Position numbers and translations under genes: made by a program
Shown here: positions 46,639-55,978 of the stretch, piece by piece
Position numbering within the stretch: position 1 is the first letter of the stretch
Layout of the letters: every line of letters starts with the position of its first letter
Notes under the pieces: generated by a model
Database searches by the model: none
What the model was told of the DNA's origin: nothing
The model's input: the letters and a program-made list of their open reading frames with translations, nothing else
From: Scandinavium vulneris_A
Lineage (GTDB): Bacteria; Pseudomonadota; Gammaproteobacteria; Enterobacterales; Enterobacteriaceae
Direction of reading: 5' to 3'
Length of the DNA: 64,000 nt
NCBI GenBank assembly: GCA_046518185.1
Contig: JBKGRZ010000009.1
Span: 1-64,000 of the forward strand

Positions 46639-46856
46639 TACCAGCTCCAGTTTTCATCGGCAAAGGAACCATGCTGCTCGATAAAAGTGGCGACTTCTTC
46701 CATGCCCTCACGATTTTCTGCTTTCCAGCGTTCAGCCTGAATGCGACGAGCTTCCTTCCCAATCGCTTCGTTGACAAGGCCAGAAATGTTGATGCCAGCA
46801 GCATGCAAGGCTAGGTAATTATCTTTGTCTACTGTAACGCTGACTCTGTGTTTCAT
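46638..46856 (-). CDS. ccdA: CcdA-type antitoxin
   Basis: The 72-residue protein has the ribbon-helix-helix DNA-binding N-terminus (MKHRVSVTVDKDNYLALHAAGINISGLVNEAI) and the C-terminal toxin-binding tail (FIEQHGSFADENW) of CcdA. It neutralises CcdB and autoregulates the operon. GAGGATGCCCT precedes the ATG. An AT-rich stretch with TATATACTTTTTG-like sequence upstream (46865-46905) is the likely promoter and operator. Confidence 0.95.
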   Translation of the reverse strand: MKHRVSVTVDKDNYLALHAAGINISGLVNEAIGKEARRIQAERWKAENREGMEEVATFIEQHGSFADENWSW

Positions 46857-46987
46857 AGGGCATCCTCATGTGAATACAAAAAGTATATACCAAAAGTGTG
46901 CATGCCTGCCATTTAACAAAGCGCGTACTCGGCTCATCCTGCCTTCGACCGGTTGATTACCTGCCCTTTTGAGTGACGAATGAAAAT

Positions 46988-47025
46988 ATATTAATGCTAA
47001 TGTATGCATACATTAGCATTAATAT
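46988..47025. repeat. 38-bp perfect palindrome downstream of the 160-residue orphan gene
   Basis: The two 19-base arms are exact reverse complements around GCATGC-like centre TGCA; the core of each arm reads TTAATGCTAATGTATG. It lies 16 bases past the stop codon of the gene at 47041-47523. A near-identical palindrome lies at its other side (47534-47573). Confidence 0.92.
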
Positions 47026-47040
47026 TCTTGAGAGTTATCT

Positions 47041-47523
47041 TTAAGCGTTAGCTTTGTTGACCTTTTTCCGGTACCCGAGCTTCACTCGCTCGATGTCAGT
47101 CAGAGTGGACTTCCAGTAACGATCGGCCCTGCGACGGTATCGCTCAGTAAGTTCATCTGTGAACGCCGGTGAACTGTGAATACTGCGATGATTCCGCTGC
47201 TTACTCCCAAAAACATCGACGATGATCGCTTGGCTGCCTTTCCGGCCGAACAGATTTTGGCACAAACGCTTAACAACGAGCGGCGTCAGATCCAGAGCTT
47301 GGTCTATCCCTATTTCGAAGATAAAACTCAGCATCTGTGACGTCTTATAATTTTTCACGGCGGCGCAGAGGCGTGCCGCCCGCTGTGGGGCTTCCCAGGA
47401 GTCATTGCTGAATTTGCGGATTTCATCCTGGTAATCAGCTTCCAGGCGTTCAATTGGGTAGCGATGATAGTGGTTGAAATAACTCTGCGCCTGCCGAACT
47501 GCTTCTGTAAAATCTTCAGTCAT
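47041..47523 (-). CDS. Orphan protein between two long palindromes
   Basis: The 160-residue soluble protein is basic towards the C-terminus (ELTERYRRRADRYWKSTL, ERVKLGYRKKVNKANA). It has no signal peptide or membrane segment. The middle (WEAPQRAARLCAAVKNYKTSQMLSFIFEIGIDQALDLTPLVVKRLCQNLFGRKG) is helical and could hold an HTH, but I recognise no family. ATG at 47523 is chosen because AAGG lies eight bases upstream. A 40-bp palindrome covers the promoter and ribosome-site region, and a second one follows the stop. DNA binding to these sites, as an autorepressor, partition protein or recombinase partner, is inference. Confidence 0.65.
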   Translation of the reverse strand: MTEDFTEAVRQAQSYFNHYHRYPIERLEADYQDEIRKFSNDSWEAPQRAARLCAAVKNYKTSQMLSFIFEIGIDQALDLTPLVVKRLCQNLFGRKGSQAIIVDVFGSKQRNHRSIHSSPAFTDELTERYRRRADRYWKSTLTDIERVKLGYRKKVNKANA

Positions 47524-47533
47524 TGCCTGCACC

Positions 47534-47573
47534 TTGGTTAATGCTAATGTATGCGTACATTAGCATTAACCAA
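47534..47573. repeat. 40-bp near-perfect palindrome at the start of the orphan gene
   Basis: The 20-base arms differ at one position; each contains TTAATGCTAATGTA, the same core as 46988-47025. It ends 11 bases before the ATG, so a protein bound here would block transcription or translation initiation. Confidence 0.9.
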
Positions 47574-47767
47574 CTGACAGAACAATCCTTACCCCGCTTG
47601 CTCGAAGGCGCTGTCCGACAGGTCTGGCTTTCGTGGCCTTCTCCTGCAGGGGTTCACCTGCTCAACAAACACCACGCTCTCTTTAAGCCGGAAGCGTTGC
47701 CAGTTATTTGAAACATTGTGATTAATAATTTTTGACCCGGTGCCCACGCCTTCAATCGTCTAAAGAA

Positions 47768-47879
47768 ATGAATAAGCGCTCACTGTCGTTTATCGTGATT
47801 ATCTTTTTTGTCTTGTCTTTATTCCAACGACAGCGGCCGTCAAAGATGATGGCTGCCCCTTCGAGGCTGTCAGCATTCG
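47768..47879 (+). pseudogene. Possible secreted-protein start cut by the Tn3 element
   Basis: MNKRSLSFIVIIFFVLSL looks like a signal peptide; after a one-base shift near 47822 the sequence continues IPTTAAVKDDGCPFEAVSIRA before the transposon end. This would be the start of an exported protein, frameshifted and truncated. Evidence is only compositional. Confidence 0.3.
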
Positions 47880-48002
47880 GGCCCAGTGGGAGCGAAGCTG
47901 CGATTTGACGACATTTGGTCTCCATCACTGAAATTTCTCAGATGTGATTATAAAATCGCCAACTAAGGCACCTCATGATGAGACCTGCAATGGAGTGATT
48001 TT

Positions 48003-50939
48003 ATGGAAAATTGGCAAGATGAGGTCGAACAGAGAGATCTTTGGTTATTGAATGCTGAACAATTAGCTCTGTTGTCAGGAATGACTGATAAAGGTCGTCT
48101 GGGTTTTGCTATCCAACTGAAGTTCATAGAGTTATATGGCCGATTCCCTGAAGATAACAGACAAATTAATACCGATGTTGCTCAGGCATTAGCTAAACAA
48201 TTATCTGTTCCCATCGACGCTATTGCTTCATACGATCCCTGTTCCCGCCAGGGGCAAAGGCATCGACGGACAATTCGGAATTTTTTAGGATATCGACCGT
48301 CTACCGGCGCAGATCTGAAACAACTTTTCCATTGGTTATGCCATGAGGCGTTACCGTTAGATCCTCTGGCCCGTCACGGTCGGGATGTTGCTTTCTACTG
48401 GTATCGTACCCAGCGAATAGAACCGCCAGCCAGCGATGAACTCGACAAGACTATACGTTCTGCCGTTCGTCATTATGAAACACTATTACAAGCTGATATT
48501 TACAACCGCCTGAGTATTGACAGTAAAGTTGCCATTAACCACTTACTCTCTACTGAAGATACGGATGAGACCAAAAAAACGTCAGGCAGCAATCTCAGTA
48601 AACTCAAAATGGATCCCGGTAAACCCAGTCTGGAAAATGTGCTTACCGTCATTTATCAGCTAAAACTTCTTGATAAGGTGGCGTTAAAGCCCGAGATATT
48701 TGAAAGGATCCCCGCTAAATTTATTGAAATATTTCAACAACGTTGCGCCACCGAATCTGTCCGGGAAATACGCCGCCACCCATCAACAGTACGCTACACA
48801 ATGGTCGCTATGTTTTGCTGGCGTCGTCGGCAGCAGCTGACTGATGCATTGATCGAAATGCTAATGTTGCTGATCCATAATCTCGGCACCCGGGCAGAAA
48901 AAAAGGTCGATAAAAAGCAGTTTGCGGCGTTTAAAAAAGTCAGGGGCAAGGCGCGTCTGCTGTTCCGTATGGCCGAGGCCACCGTTGACCAGCCGGATGG
49001 CGTCATAAAGGAGGTGGTCTATCCTGTTGTCTCACAGAAAATGCTGCAAAATCTGGTCGACGAATTCAAAACTCTGGGGGTAGATACCGAGCAGGAAGTA
49101 CATGAATCCATGCGTTCTTCTTACGGTAGTCACTATCGCCGGATGTTGATGCCGATACTGGACCGGCTTGAGTTTCAGTTTGGTAATGCCTTGCATCGAC
49201 CCGTTATTGATGCCATTCAGATTATTAAGGCAAACAGGGCGAGCAACCAGCATTTCTATGCTGTGGGTGACGTGCCAGTTGACGGTATTATCCAGAAAAA
49301 ATGGCGGAATATTGTCGTTGTGAGTAACAAACTCGGGGAAGAGCGAATAAACCGTATTAACTATGAAATATGTGTCTTACGTGCTCTACGTAAAAGTCTG
49401 CGCAATAAAGAGATTTGGGTTGATGGTGCCGATCGTTACCGTGATCCGGCAGAGGATCTTCCTGTCGATTTTGCTGTCAACCGGGAAAAGTACTATTCCA
49501 TGCTGCAAGTGCCTGCTGATGCGAAAATATTTATCGACCATATCAAGGGGACGATGCGTCAGTGGCTTAGCACCCTCAATAATGGTCCGCCGAAAAATGC
49601 CAAACTTCGTCTCAGGGAACAGGGCAAGAACAGGATCCATCTGACGCCACTGGACAGACAGATAGAACCTACCAATACAACGGCATTGAAGCGTGAGATT
49701 GGCCAACGGTGGGACGATCTGGAGTTAATCGATATTATTAAAGAAGTCGATTTACGTGAAAATTTCTCAGCGGTATTTCGAACTTCCGCCAGTCGGGAGG
49801 TTCTTGAACCAGAAATATTACAACGTCGCCTGCTGTTATGCCTTTTCGGCCTCGGTACCAATGTAGGGTTGAAGCGGGTAGCCAGCCAGCAACCCAGTGT
49901 CAGTTATGACGAACTGCGTTACGTCAAACGGCGTTTCATTAAAAAAGACGCTCTACGTAGTGCGATTTCACACATTGTTAATGGAATTCTCCATATCCGC
50001 CAACCCGCTATTTGGGGGAATGCCACCACATCCTGTGCCTCAGATTCCCGGAAATTCGGCGCCTATGACCAAAATCTGATGACTGAATGGCATGCACGTT
50101 ACGGTGGGCGAGGCGTAATGATTTACTGGCATGTGGATACCCACTCAACATGCATTTATTCACAACTGCGGCGCTGCTCCTCCTCTGAAGTGGCCGCTAT
50201 GATGGAAGGCGTCCTGCGGCACTGTACTGACATAGAAATCAACCACCAGTATGTTGACAGCCATGGGCAAAGTGAGGTGGCCTTTGCATTCAGCTACGTG
50301 CTGGGATTTGACCTGTTGCCACGCCTGAAAGGTATTGCCAGGCAAAAACTGAATTTGTGCGAAAAAGAAGATGCTGCTTTGTATCCTCATTTGACGCCGA
50401 TTTTAACCAAGGGGATCGACTGGGAACTCATTTCGCAGCAGTACGACGAGATAATCAAATATACGGCAGCACTCAGGGTCGGCACGGCCGAACCTGAGGC
50501 TATATTGCGGCGCTTCACCCGTAACAATGCGCAACATCCAACCTATAAAGCACTGGCTGAATTGGGTAAGGCGATTAAAACTATTTTCCTTTGCCGTTAT
50601 TTGCATGATGAGTCTCTCCGCTGCGAAATTAATGCAGGTCTGAACGTTGTGGAAAACTGGAACAGTGCCAATGATTTTATTTTTTATGGCGAGCATGGTG
50701 AATTTACCAGCAACCGGACAGCAGAGCAGGAGTTGTCGATGCTGTCATTGCATCTGTTGCAAATCAGCCTGGTGTATATCAATACGTTGTTGATTCAGAA
50801 TATTTTGTCTGAGCCGGCCTGGCGCCAACGAATGACTGAAGAAGACTGGCGTGGATTAACGCCATTGACATACCAACACGTTAATCCGTATGGCCGAATA
50901 GAGCTGGATATGGACCAGCGGCTTGCACTGGCAGCTTGA
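48003..50939 (+). CDS. tnpA: Tn3-family transposase
   Basis: The 978-residue protein is of normal Tn3 transposase length. It has the N-terminal DUF4158-like domain (WQDEVEQRDLWLLNAEQLALLSG) and a C-terminal DDE domain with NGILHIRQPAIWGNATTSCASDSRKFGAYDQNLMTEWHARYGGRGVMIYWHVDT, YVDSHGQSEVAFAFSYVLGFDLLPRLKGI and GLNVVENWNSANDFIFYGEHGEF, carrying Asp, Asp and Glu. The frame is intact. It lies about 90 bases inside the left end, reading away from it. Confidence 0.96.
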   Translation: MENWQDEVEQRDLWLLNAEQLALLSGMTDKGRLGFAIQLKFIELYGRFPEDNRQINTDVAQALAKQLSVPIDAIASYDPCSRQGQRHRRTIRNFLGYRPSTGADLKQLFHWLCHEALPLDPLARHGRDVAFYWYRTQRIEPPASDELDKTIRSAVRHYETLLQADIYNRLSIDSKVAINHLLSTEDTDETKKTSGSNLSKLKMDPGKPSLENVLTVIYQLKLLDKVALKPEIFERIPAKFIEIFQQRCATESVREIRRHPSTVRYTMVAMFCWRRRQQLTDALIEMLMLLIHNLGTRAEKKVDKKQFAAFKKVRGKARLLFRMAEATVDQPDGVIKEVVYPVVSQKMLQNLVDEFKTLGVDTEQEVHESMRSSYGSHYRRMLMPILDRLEFQFGNALHRPVIDAIQIIKANRASNQHFYAVGDVPVDGIIQKKWRNIVVVSNKLGEERINRINYEICVLRALRKSLRNKEIWVDGADRYRDPAEDLPVDFAVNREKYYSMLQVPADAKIFIDHIKGTMRQWLSTLNNGPPKNAKLRLREQGKNRIHLTPLDRQIEPTNTTALKREIGQRWDDLELIDIIKEVDLRENFSAVFRTSASREVLEPEILQRRLLLCLFGLGTNVGLKRVASQQPSVSYDELRYVKRRFIKKDALRSAISHIVNGILHIRQPAIWGNATTSCASDSRKFGAYDQNLMTEWHARYGGRGVMIYWHVDTHSTCIYSQLRRCSSSEVAAMMEGVLRHCTDIEINHQYVDSHGQSEVAFAFSYVLGFDLLPRLKGIARQKLNLCEKEDAALYPHLTPILTKGIDWELISQQYDEIIKYTAALRVGTAEPEAILRRFTRNNAQHPTYKALAELGKAIKTIFLCRYLHDESLRCEINAGLNVVENWNSANDFIFYGEHGEFTSNRTAEQELSMLSLHLLQISLVYINTLLIQNILSEPAWRQRMTEEDWRGLTPLTYQHVNPYGRIELDMDQRLALAA

Positions 50940-51144
50940 TATTGTTTAACGGGCTTGAAACTTTGAGTCGCATCGATGAGTTGAGTAAAGAAAACGATGG
51001 TTTGTGAGAATCGAATCTATCGTTTTTTGCATGACGTAGTTTCAGGGCTTAGCGATTCTCGAAATCCATTCTTGAAACTCTATTCTTAATTCACTATGTT
51101 CTTAATGAGTTTCGATAAAAAATCAGCAGGCAGATGAGGGAAAA

Positions 51145-52167
51145 ATGGAAAACAAATTGCAGTTTGAAGTACAGGAAGATTTCGGCTGTTTCGTTTACCC
51201 GGATGAACGGTTTGCACCTTTGCTGGATGAGTTCGATGATCTGCTTGATTCCCGTCAGTCTGGCGTGATGAATGATAAACGCTATATTGCCGAACTGAAC
51301 CGTCTCATCAAGCAGGATCCAGACCTTATCGATCTGCATGCACACCTGTCATTTATCTTCCTGGAGCAGGATAAGCCAAAAAAAGCACTGGATGCTGCCC
51401 TGGCCGGGCTGGCGGCAGGTAACCGGCTTATCCCAGAAAGTTTTTCAGGCGCTATTGAATGGGGCTATGTGGATAATCGCCCGTATCTTCGTGCCCTGCA
51501 CGGGGCCATGCTGGCGTATGTGCGCTTACGACGTCATAAAGATGCTGCCACGCTTATTGATAAAATGCTGGCTTATAACCCAAATGACAATCAGGGAAGT
51601 CGCTATCTGCTGGGCTCGGAATTACTGCGCGCCGGCGACAAAGAACGGGCGGCGAATATTTTCGATGAGTACGCAGATAATTATCCGCCTTACTGCTATG
51701 AGCTGGCCCTGCTTCATATTATCAATAAAGACTGGGTCAAAGCAGCAACGGGACTTCGACACGGATTCAGTGCGAACAGTTACATCGCCGAAATGCTTTG
51801 CGGTAATATCCACCCACAGCCGTTAGCAATATGGCACGGGAGTAATTTTGCAGAACCGGATATGGCGACGGACTATATCGAAATGTATGGTGAGCTGTGG
51901 TTCCGGCATCCTGAAGCGTTGGCATTTGTACGCTGGTTATTTAATCACTCCAGCATTATGACCGAACGGGCCTCGCTGATGAAATGCACTGAAGACCTTT
52001 TCAGTGAACGGGATTTTGGTGTCCGTGGGTGTATTATTGACCATCAGCAACGGTTACTGAATGGAATTGATCATCGGCTTTCAATGGAGATAGTGGAAAA
52101 GGTTAAGAACAGGCAAGGGCAGGAAATCTGGCCGTGGTTGCACGCATTCGAATGGCCTGTCGTATGA
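51145..52167 (+). CDS. TPR-type protein, Tn3 passenger
   Basis: The 340-residue soluble helical protein has TPR-like repeats: DPDLIDLHAHLSFIFLEQDKPKKALDAALAGLAAG, PYLRALHGAMLAYVRLRRHKDAATLIDKMLAYNPND and ERAANIFDEYADNYPPYCYELALLHIINKDWVKAA. Such repeats bind proteins. GAGGGAAAA precedes the ATG. It sits between tnpA and the recombinase gene, whose ATG overlaps its stop, so it is part of the transposon. Role unknown; accessory function or target immunity of the transposon are possible. Confidence 0.8.
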   Translation: MENKLQFEVQEDFGCFVYPDERFAPLLDEFDDLLDSRQSGVMNDKRYIAELNRLIKQDPDLIDLHAHLSFIFLEQDKPKKALDAALAGLAAGNRLIPESFSGAIEWGYVDNRPYLRALHGAMLAYVRLRRHKDAATLIDKMLAYNPNDNQGSRYLLGSELLRAGDKERAANIFDEYADNYPPYCYELALLHIINKDWVKAATGLRHGFSANSYIAEMLCGNIHPQPLAIWHGSNFAEPDMATDYIEMYGELWFRHPEALAFVRWLFNHSSIMTERASLMKCTEDLFSERDFGVRGCIIDHQQRLLNGIDHRLSMEIVEKVKNRQGQEIWPWLHAFEWPVV

Positions 52168-52721
52168 TGATTGGCTACGCGCGAGTTTCCACACAGGATC
52201 AGAACCTTGATTTATAAACTTTAGCTCGGACCAGGGCCGGGTGCGAAAAAATTTATGAAGATAAAATCAGCGGTGTACGAACTGAGCGTCCGGGGTTGAT
52301 TCGGACGCTGGAAATGCTTCGTGAAGGCGATACGCTGGTTGTCTGGAAACTCGATCGGCTGGGACGTAGCGTAAAACAGCTTGTTGATATGGTTGGTGAG
52401 CTGCACAAACAAGGCATTCAGTTCAAAAGCCTCACGGATGCTATTGATACCGGAACCACGGCGGGGCGTTTTTTCTTCCACGTTATGGCCAGCCTTGCAG
52501 AGATGGAGCGAGAGTTGATCATCGAACGTACCCGCGCCGGGCTTGATGCGGCAAAGCGACTCGGTCGTAAAGGCGGGCGAAAACCCAAAATGACCAGTAG
52601 TAAAATTGAGTCGGCTAAAAAATTATTAGCCAGCGGTATCCCTCCCAGAGATGTAGCTAAAAATCTCGGCGTTTCTGTGCCAACTCTGTACCGTTGGTTG
52701 CCGGCATCAAAGCATTCTTAG
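52164..52721 (+). pseudogene. Serine recombinase (Pin/TnpR-like) with nonsense codon
   Basis: The frame overlaps the TPR gene by ATGA and codes MIGYARVSTQDQNLDL, then TAA, then continues in frame CEKIYEDKISGVRTERPGL, LREGDTLVVWKLDRLGRSVKQLVDMV, MASLAEMERELIIERTRAGL and a C-terminal HTH (LLASGIPPRDVAKNLGVSVPTLYRWL). The TAA replaces what is usually CAA (Gln) in this family, so one substitution killed the gene. An internal start at 52296 would miss the catalytic serine. This would be the transposon's resolvase. Confidence 0.9.
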
Positions 52722-52762
52722 GTTGCATGCAGGAAATATCTGGCACTTTCACGAGGAAAAGA

Positions 52763-53035
52763 ATGATCGACTTAACCGCAGAGCAGCAACAGTTGGCGAA
52801 GATAGTTCATGACTACGCCAGCCAATTTCCTCCGACAGAAAATGGTGATGCTCAGCTATTGCAGGGCTGCTATGACTATATGGAAGCCTTTAAACGGGTG
52901 ATGGACAGCGCTTCAAAAGTCCAGATGGACTATATCTGCCTGCAATACCCTGGATATTTGCGCTTTGCAAAGTGGATGGAACGACTGGCTCAGGGTATTG
53001 CTGATGGCGTTATTGAGGTACCGAAGGATCACTAA
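52763..53035 (+). CDS. Small hypothetical protein at the right end of the transposon
   Basis: The 90-residue soluble, helical protein starts MIDLTAEQQQLAKIVHDYASQ. ATG at 52763 is chosen because GGAAAAG lies directly upstream. It has no known motif. It sits between the resolvase remnant and the right terminal repeat, so it moves with the transposon. Confidence 0.6.
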   Translation: MIDLTAEQQQLAKIVHDYASQFPPTENGDAQLLQGCYDYMEAFKRVMDSASKVQMDYICLQYPGYLRFAKWMERLAQGIADGVIEVPKDH

Positions 53036-53138
53036 CAACATCATATGTCAGAAATTTTCTGGGGTTTTACACTCCACCTGGTTAATAAATATCTATAGCG
53101 TGCGGTTTGGCTTCATGGGTCGAAGTCAAATGTCGTCA

Positions 53139-53288
53139 AATCGCAGCTTCGCTCCCACAGGGCCAATTAGACAATGCCTCGTCCATTTTCGTTATCTGTG
53201 CCATCAGTTCAGCATCATCCAGTGATACAGGTGCACCGATGAGATTTCTTTTCCAGTTGGAAAAACTTATACCAAAATTAGTAGACAT
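53139..53288 (-). pseudogene. Start of a glycan-locus gene truncated by the Tn3 element
   Basis: A minus-strand gene begins with AGAGGTG and ATG at 53288 and codes MSTNFGISFSNWKRNLIGAP and about 20 more residues, then runs into the transposon end, where it meets a stop. The start, spacing and strand fit the neighbouring glycan genes. The lost part cannot be identified from the short N-terminus. The remainder of 53289-53502 is AT-rich and without a gene. Confidence 0.6.
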
Positions 53289-53502
53289 ATTAAATTCACC
53301 TCTTATTGTCAATTGATACCGACCATGTTCTCCAGGTATTATGAGGTGAAATAAAAATAAAATTGTGAACCAGGTTATGTTCTATATAAGATATGATATC
53401 TTAATATTATTTATGAGATAAATTTATAAAAATAGAGAACATATCAGTAAGAATGACTAACTTAGGTATATTCTCTATCTGAATTCAGCCCTGGTTATGG
53501 CA

Positions 53503-55038
53503 TCAAATACCGTAACCTTCGTAAGCCCCCATATTTGGCGAAACCTCCGAAGAAACGGTATTCCCGTAATAATCCAACCCACCATTGTCAGGGATGAGTG
53601 TCCCTTTACCGATAACCGGTGAATCGACCTGAAGTTTGAAACCATTCACATCCTGTTCGTTTACCCCGACAAAAAGGGGATCCACCGACATTCCACCGGG
53701 ATTAATCTGTCCATCTGGGTTTTCCGGAAGAGATGCCACCCCCAAAAAGTCATTATTATAAAAACTCAACGTCTGATTTTCCGTCTGTACAATTGACATC
53801 ACGGGCCCACTGTTCTGGACAATATTATTACTCCAGTTAATAGTGACATTCACCGCACCATCATTCTGATAAAAATCAACCTTATCATCTCCTTCATGCC
53901 AGATACTGTTGTTATATATTTGCGTATCATTAATGCTTCCGGGACACATTTGAAACAGGCGGGCTTTATCGTTATAACTCAGGTTATAACGCATTATTGT
54001 GCCATTAGTGACCGCACCTGAATAAGGACAAATCAGTAATAACCCACCTGCATTATTATGGCTGTAGTTATACTGAAAAATGGTATTTATTGAACCGCCG
54101 TCAGCATCAAAAGACATACCGTCGTGCGAATTCCCTCCATCTGAAACATCATTATATTCCACACGAGTATTGTTAGTATTAAATGTCCAGATGCCCGCAT
54201 TATTTTGCTGCGAACGAAGCTGGAACCCTGCAAGGGTGTTATGGCTGATAACCGCCCCTTCTGTAGTATCAATTTTAATGCCATCTCCGGCAATCGAACT
54301 AAGTTGATTACCTGTTACCAATACGGCTGTACTGGGCGTCCAGGGGCCTATTCCCGTGGTATCCTGCGTGCCTACTTCAGGGCGTTTGTTCCAGAGTGAT
54401 TTAAAATAGATCCCCTCCCGGTCCACATCATAAATCGTATTATTCAGAACCTGAAGATTGTCATACCAGGAAGCTTTACTCTCACCGCTTACGGTAATCA
54501 AAATACCCGCTGAACCGGTCAGCGACTTGGTGTCGCCACCACGTACATTATGGATAGTCAAGTTACGCAAAGTTATATTTTTCACTTCACCCGCATCGCT
54601 AAGATTGACCTGAACCCCATTGCGTTCACTCCCGGGGTTAGCAGCATTAATAATCTCCAGATCCTGTAAAGTCACATCAGGGAAGTTTCTCAAAAGCACG
54701 GCATCATGACTGCCGTTACCATCAATTACTGGTAATGGTTGGGTATCATCTCCCCATGCACCTATTATTACGCGGGCATTATCGTCTCCCTGACCCAATG
54801 GCTGAAACTGCCCCTGACAGGTATGTCCTCGCTCAAACAGTAGTTTATCTCCCGGCGCTAACACCACCGTATTTGCCTGACTAAGCACGGTCCATGGTGA
54901 TGCCTGGGTACCCTCACCGGTGGGTGTGCCGGATGTATTACAGGCAATATAATATTCTGCTGCGCAGACAGGGGTGCTAAGCCCAAAGGCAATCGCCCCC
55001 ATGCAAAACATATAACGAGTAGAAATTTTCTTTTTCAT
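53503..55038 (-). CDS. Secreted right-handed parallel beta-helix protein (polysaccharide-lyase-like)
   Basis: The roughly 511-residue protein has a signal peptide (MKKKISTRYMFCMGAIAFGLSTPVCA) followed by a Pbl/PbH1 fold: PGDKLLFERG, VTLQDLEIINAAN, ITLRNLTIHNVRGGDT, LQVLNNTIYDVDREGIYFKS, AVISHNTLAG, TRVEYNDVSDGGNSHDGMSF, many asparagine-ladder repeats. Such proteins include chondroitinase B-type (PL6) and alginate lyases, but no catalytic residues can be assigned with confidence. ATG at 55038 is preferred over 55044 by ribosome-site spacing. Its position next to the porin and GH88 genes suggests it makes the oligosaccharides they handle. Confidence 0.8.
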   Translation of the reverse strand: MKKKISTRYMFCMGAIAFGLSTPVCAAEYYIACNTSGTPTGEGTQASPWTVLSQANTVVLAPGDKLLFERGHTCQGQFQPLGQGDDNARVIIGAWGDDTQPLPVIDGNGSHDAVLLRNFPDVTLQDLEIINAANPGSERNGVQVNLSDAGEVKNITLRNLTIHNVRGGDTKSLTGSAGILITVSGESKASWYDNLQVLNNTIYDVDREGIYFKSLWNKRPEVGTQDTTGIGPWTPSTAVLVTGNQLSSIAGDGIKIDTTEGAVISHNTLAGFQLRSQQNNAGIWTFNTNNTRVEYNDVSDGGNSHDGMSFDADGGSINTIFQYNYSHNNAGGLLLICPYSGAVTNGTIMRYNLSYNDKARLFQMCPGSINDTQIYNNSIWHEGDDKVDFYQNDGAVNVTINWSNNIVQNSGPVMSIVQTENQTLSFYNNDFLGVASLPENPDGQINPGGMSVDPLFVGVNEQDVNGFKLQVDSPVIGKGTLIPDNGGLDYYGNTVSSEVSPNMGAYEGYGI

Positions 55039-55107
55039 TATCATCGCCTTTTTTTGCTGTTAATACAGTATCTCAGCCGATGAGATAACGACTGAGATAC
55101 TGTGAAC

Positions 55108-55893
55108 TTAATTCAGATTATATTTGAAACCAACGCGAATTTGATATTCATCCTTGGTATCATTACCGTCCTGATATTCATCCAGATAGCCCAACTCAAA
55201 GAAAGGGTAAAAACGAGGTGTGGCATGGAAGTTAAAAACAAAATTATGCTGTAAGGTATGGTTTTTACCATTGGCATAGTTGAATTCGTCATTATGCACT
55301 TTACTGTAATAGGTCGGGTTATATTGCACGTAAAAATCTGTCGTAATATATTTTGTAATATATAAGTCCACGCGATGTTCGGAGGAGTCATCCCAGTCAC
55401 CATTCAATGTTTTTGAATCATGATTCTGGTGGTTGTAGCGATAACGCAATACCGTCGTGAAGGTCGGATCGAAATGGTAGCCTAACCCAATATAGGGGTC
55501 GATACGTGACCCAGCGGATTCCCAGTGAAAGACAGTACCCGGCTCCAGGAATAATTGGGTCTGGCCCAGTGGGAAAGGTTTATTCAGTTCCACTTCCTGA
55601 TAACTGTCCTTCCATTGATCCATATGCTTACCAAGATCTGCATCCGTCTCAAAACTCCAGTACATATTCTTTAGAATACTATCCGGGTCCTGAACAACGC
55701 CGGTCAACATCAGGCGCTGAAGAAAACCTTCACTGGCAGTGCGATATTGTGTTCGTGGTGCGAAATAAACCGTCGTAAATGGTGTATATTTTACAGACTG
55801 CCCGGTAGCCGTTACTGTGGTATCAGCGTGGGCGTAAGATGATAAACCGCAAATAACAGATAAGGCAATCGCTGCCTGTTTTTTTAATTTCAT
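55108..55893 (-). CDS. KdgM-like oligosaccharide porin
   Basis: The roughly 261-residue protein has a signal peptide ending SSYAHA and about twelve amphipathic beta strands (for example WKDSYQEVELNKPFPLG, YIGLGYHFDPTFTTVLRYRYNH, SSEHRVDLYITKYI, FYPFFELGYLDEY) with an aromatic C-terminal strand ending KYNLN. This is the KdgM/NanC family of oligosaccharide-specific outer-membrane porins, which take in acidic oligosaccharides. GAGGATAAAATA precedes the ATG at 55893. Gap to the lyase gene is 69 bases, so one operon is likely. Confidence 0.85.
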   Translation of the reverse strand: MKLKKQAAIALSVICGLSSYAHADTTVTATGQSVKYTPFTTVYFAPRTQYRTASEGFLQRLMLTGVVQDPDSILKNMYWSFETDADLGKHMDQWKDSYQEVELNKPFPLGQTQLFLEPGTVFHWESAGSRIDPYIGLGYHFDPTFTTVLRYRYNHQNHDSKTLNGDWDDSSEHRVDLYITKYITTDFYVQYNPTYYSKVHNDEFNYANGKNHTLQHNFVFNFHATPRFYPFFELGYLDEYQDGNDTKDEYQIRVGFKYNLN

Positions 55894-55978
55894 TATTTTA
55901 TCCTCATCTTTAAATACAGATATTCTTCCCAATACATATTGTCAGGGGTAAATGAATGATTTATTTAATATGGGTTAT

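Larger units (their letters stand above)
47880..53164 (+). mobile_element. Complete Tn3-family transposon
   Basis: The ends are 37-bp inverted repeats differing at one base, starting GGCCC and containing GTGGGAGCGAAGCTGCG and TTTGACGACATTT. Inside, in order, are tnpA, a TPR protein gene, a serine-recombinase pseudogene and a small hypothetical gene. I find no matching 5-bp target duplication (ATTCG on the left, AATTA on the right), so at least one flank was rearranged after insertion. The right end truncates a gene of the glycan locus. Confidence 0.92.

Noticed and set aside
47523..47711. 62-residue plus-strand frame starting in the palindrome
   Set aside because: It starts within the palindrome, has no ribosome site and no recognisable motif.
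47875..53169. 5-bp target duplication of the Tn3-family transposon
   Set aside because: The flanking pentamers ATTCG and AATTA do not match, whichever way the terminal base is assigned.
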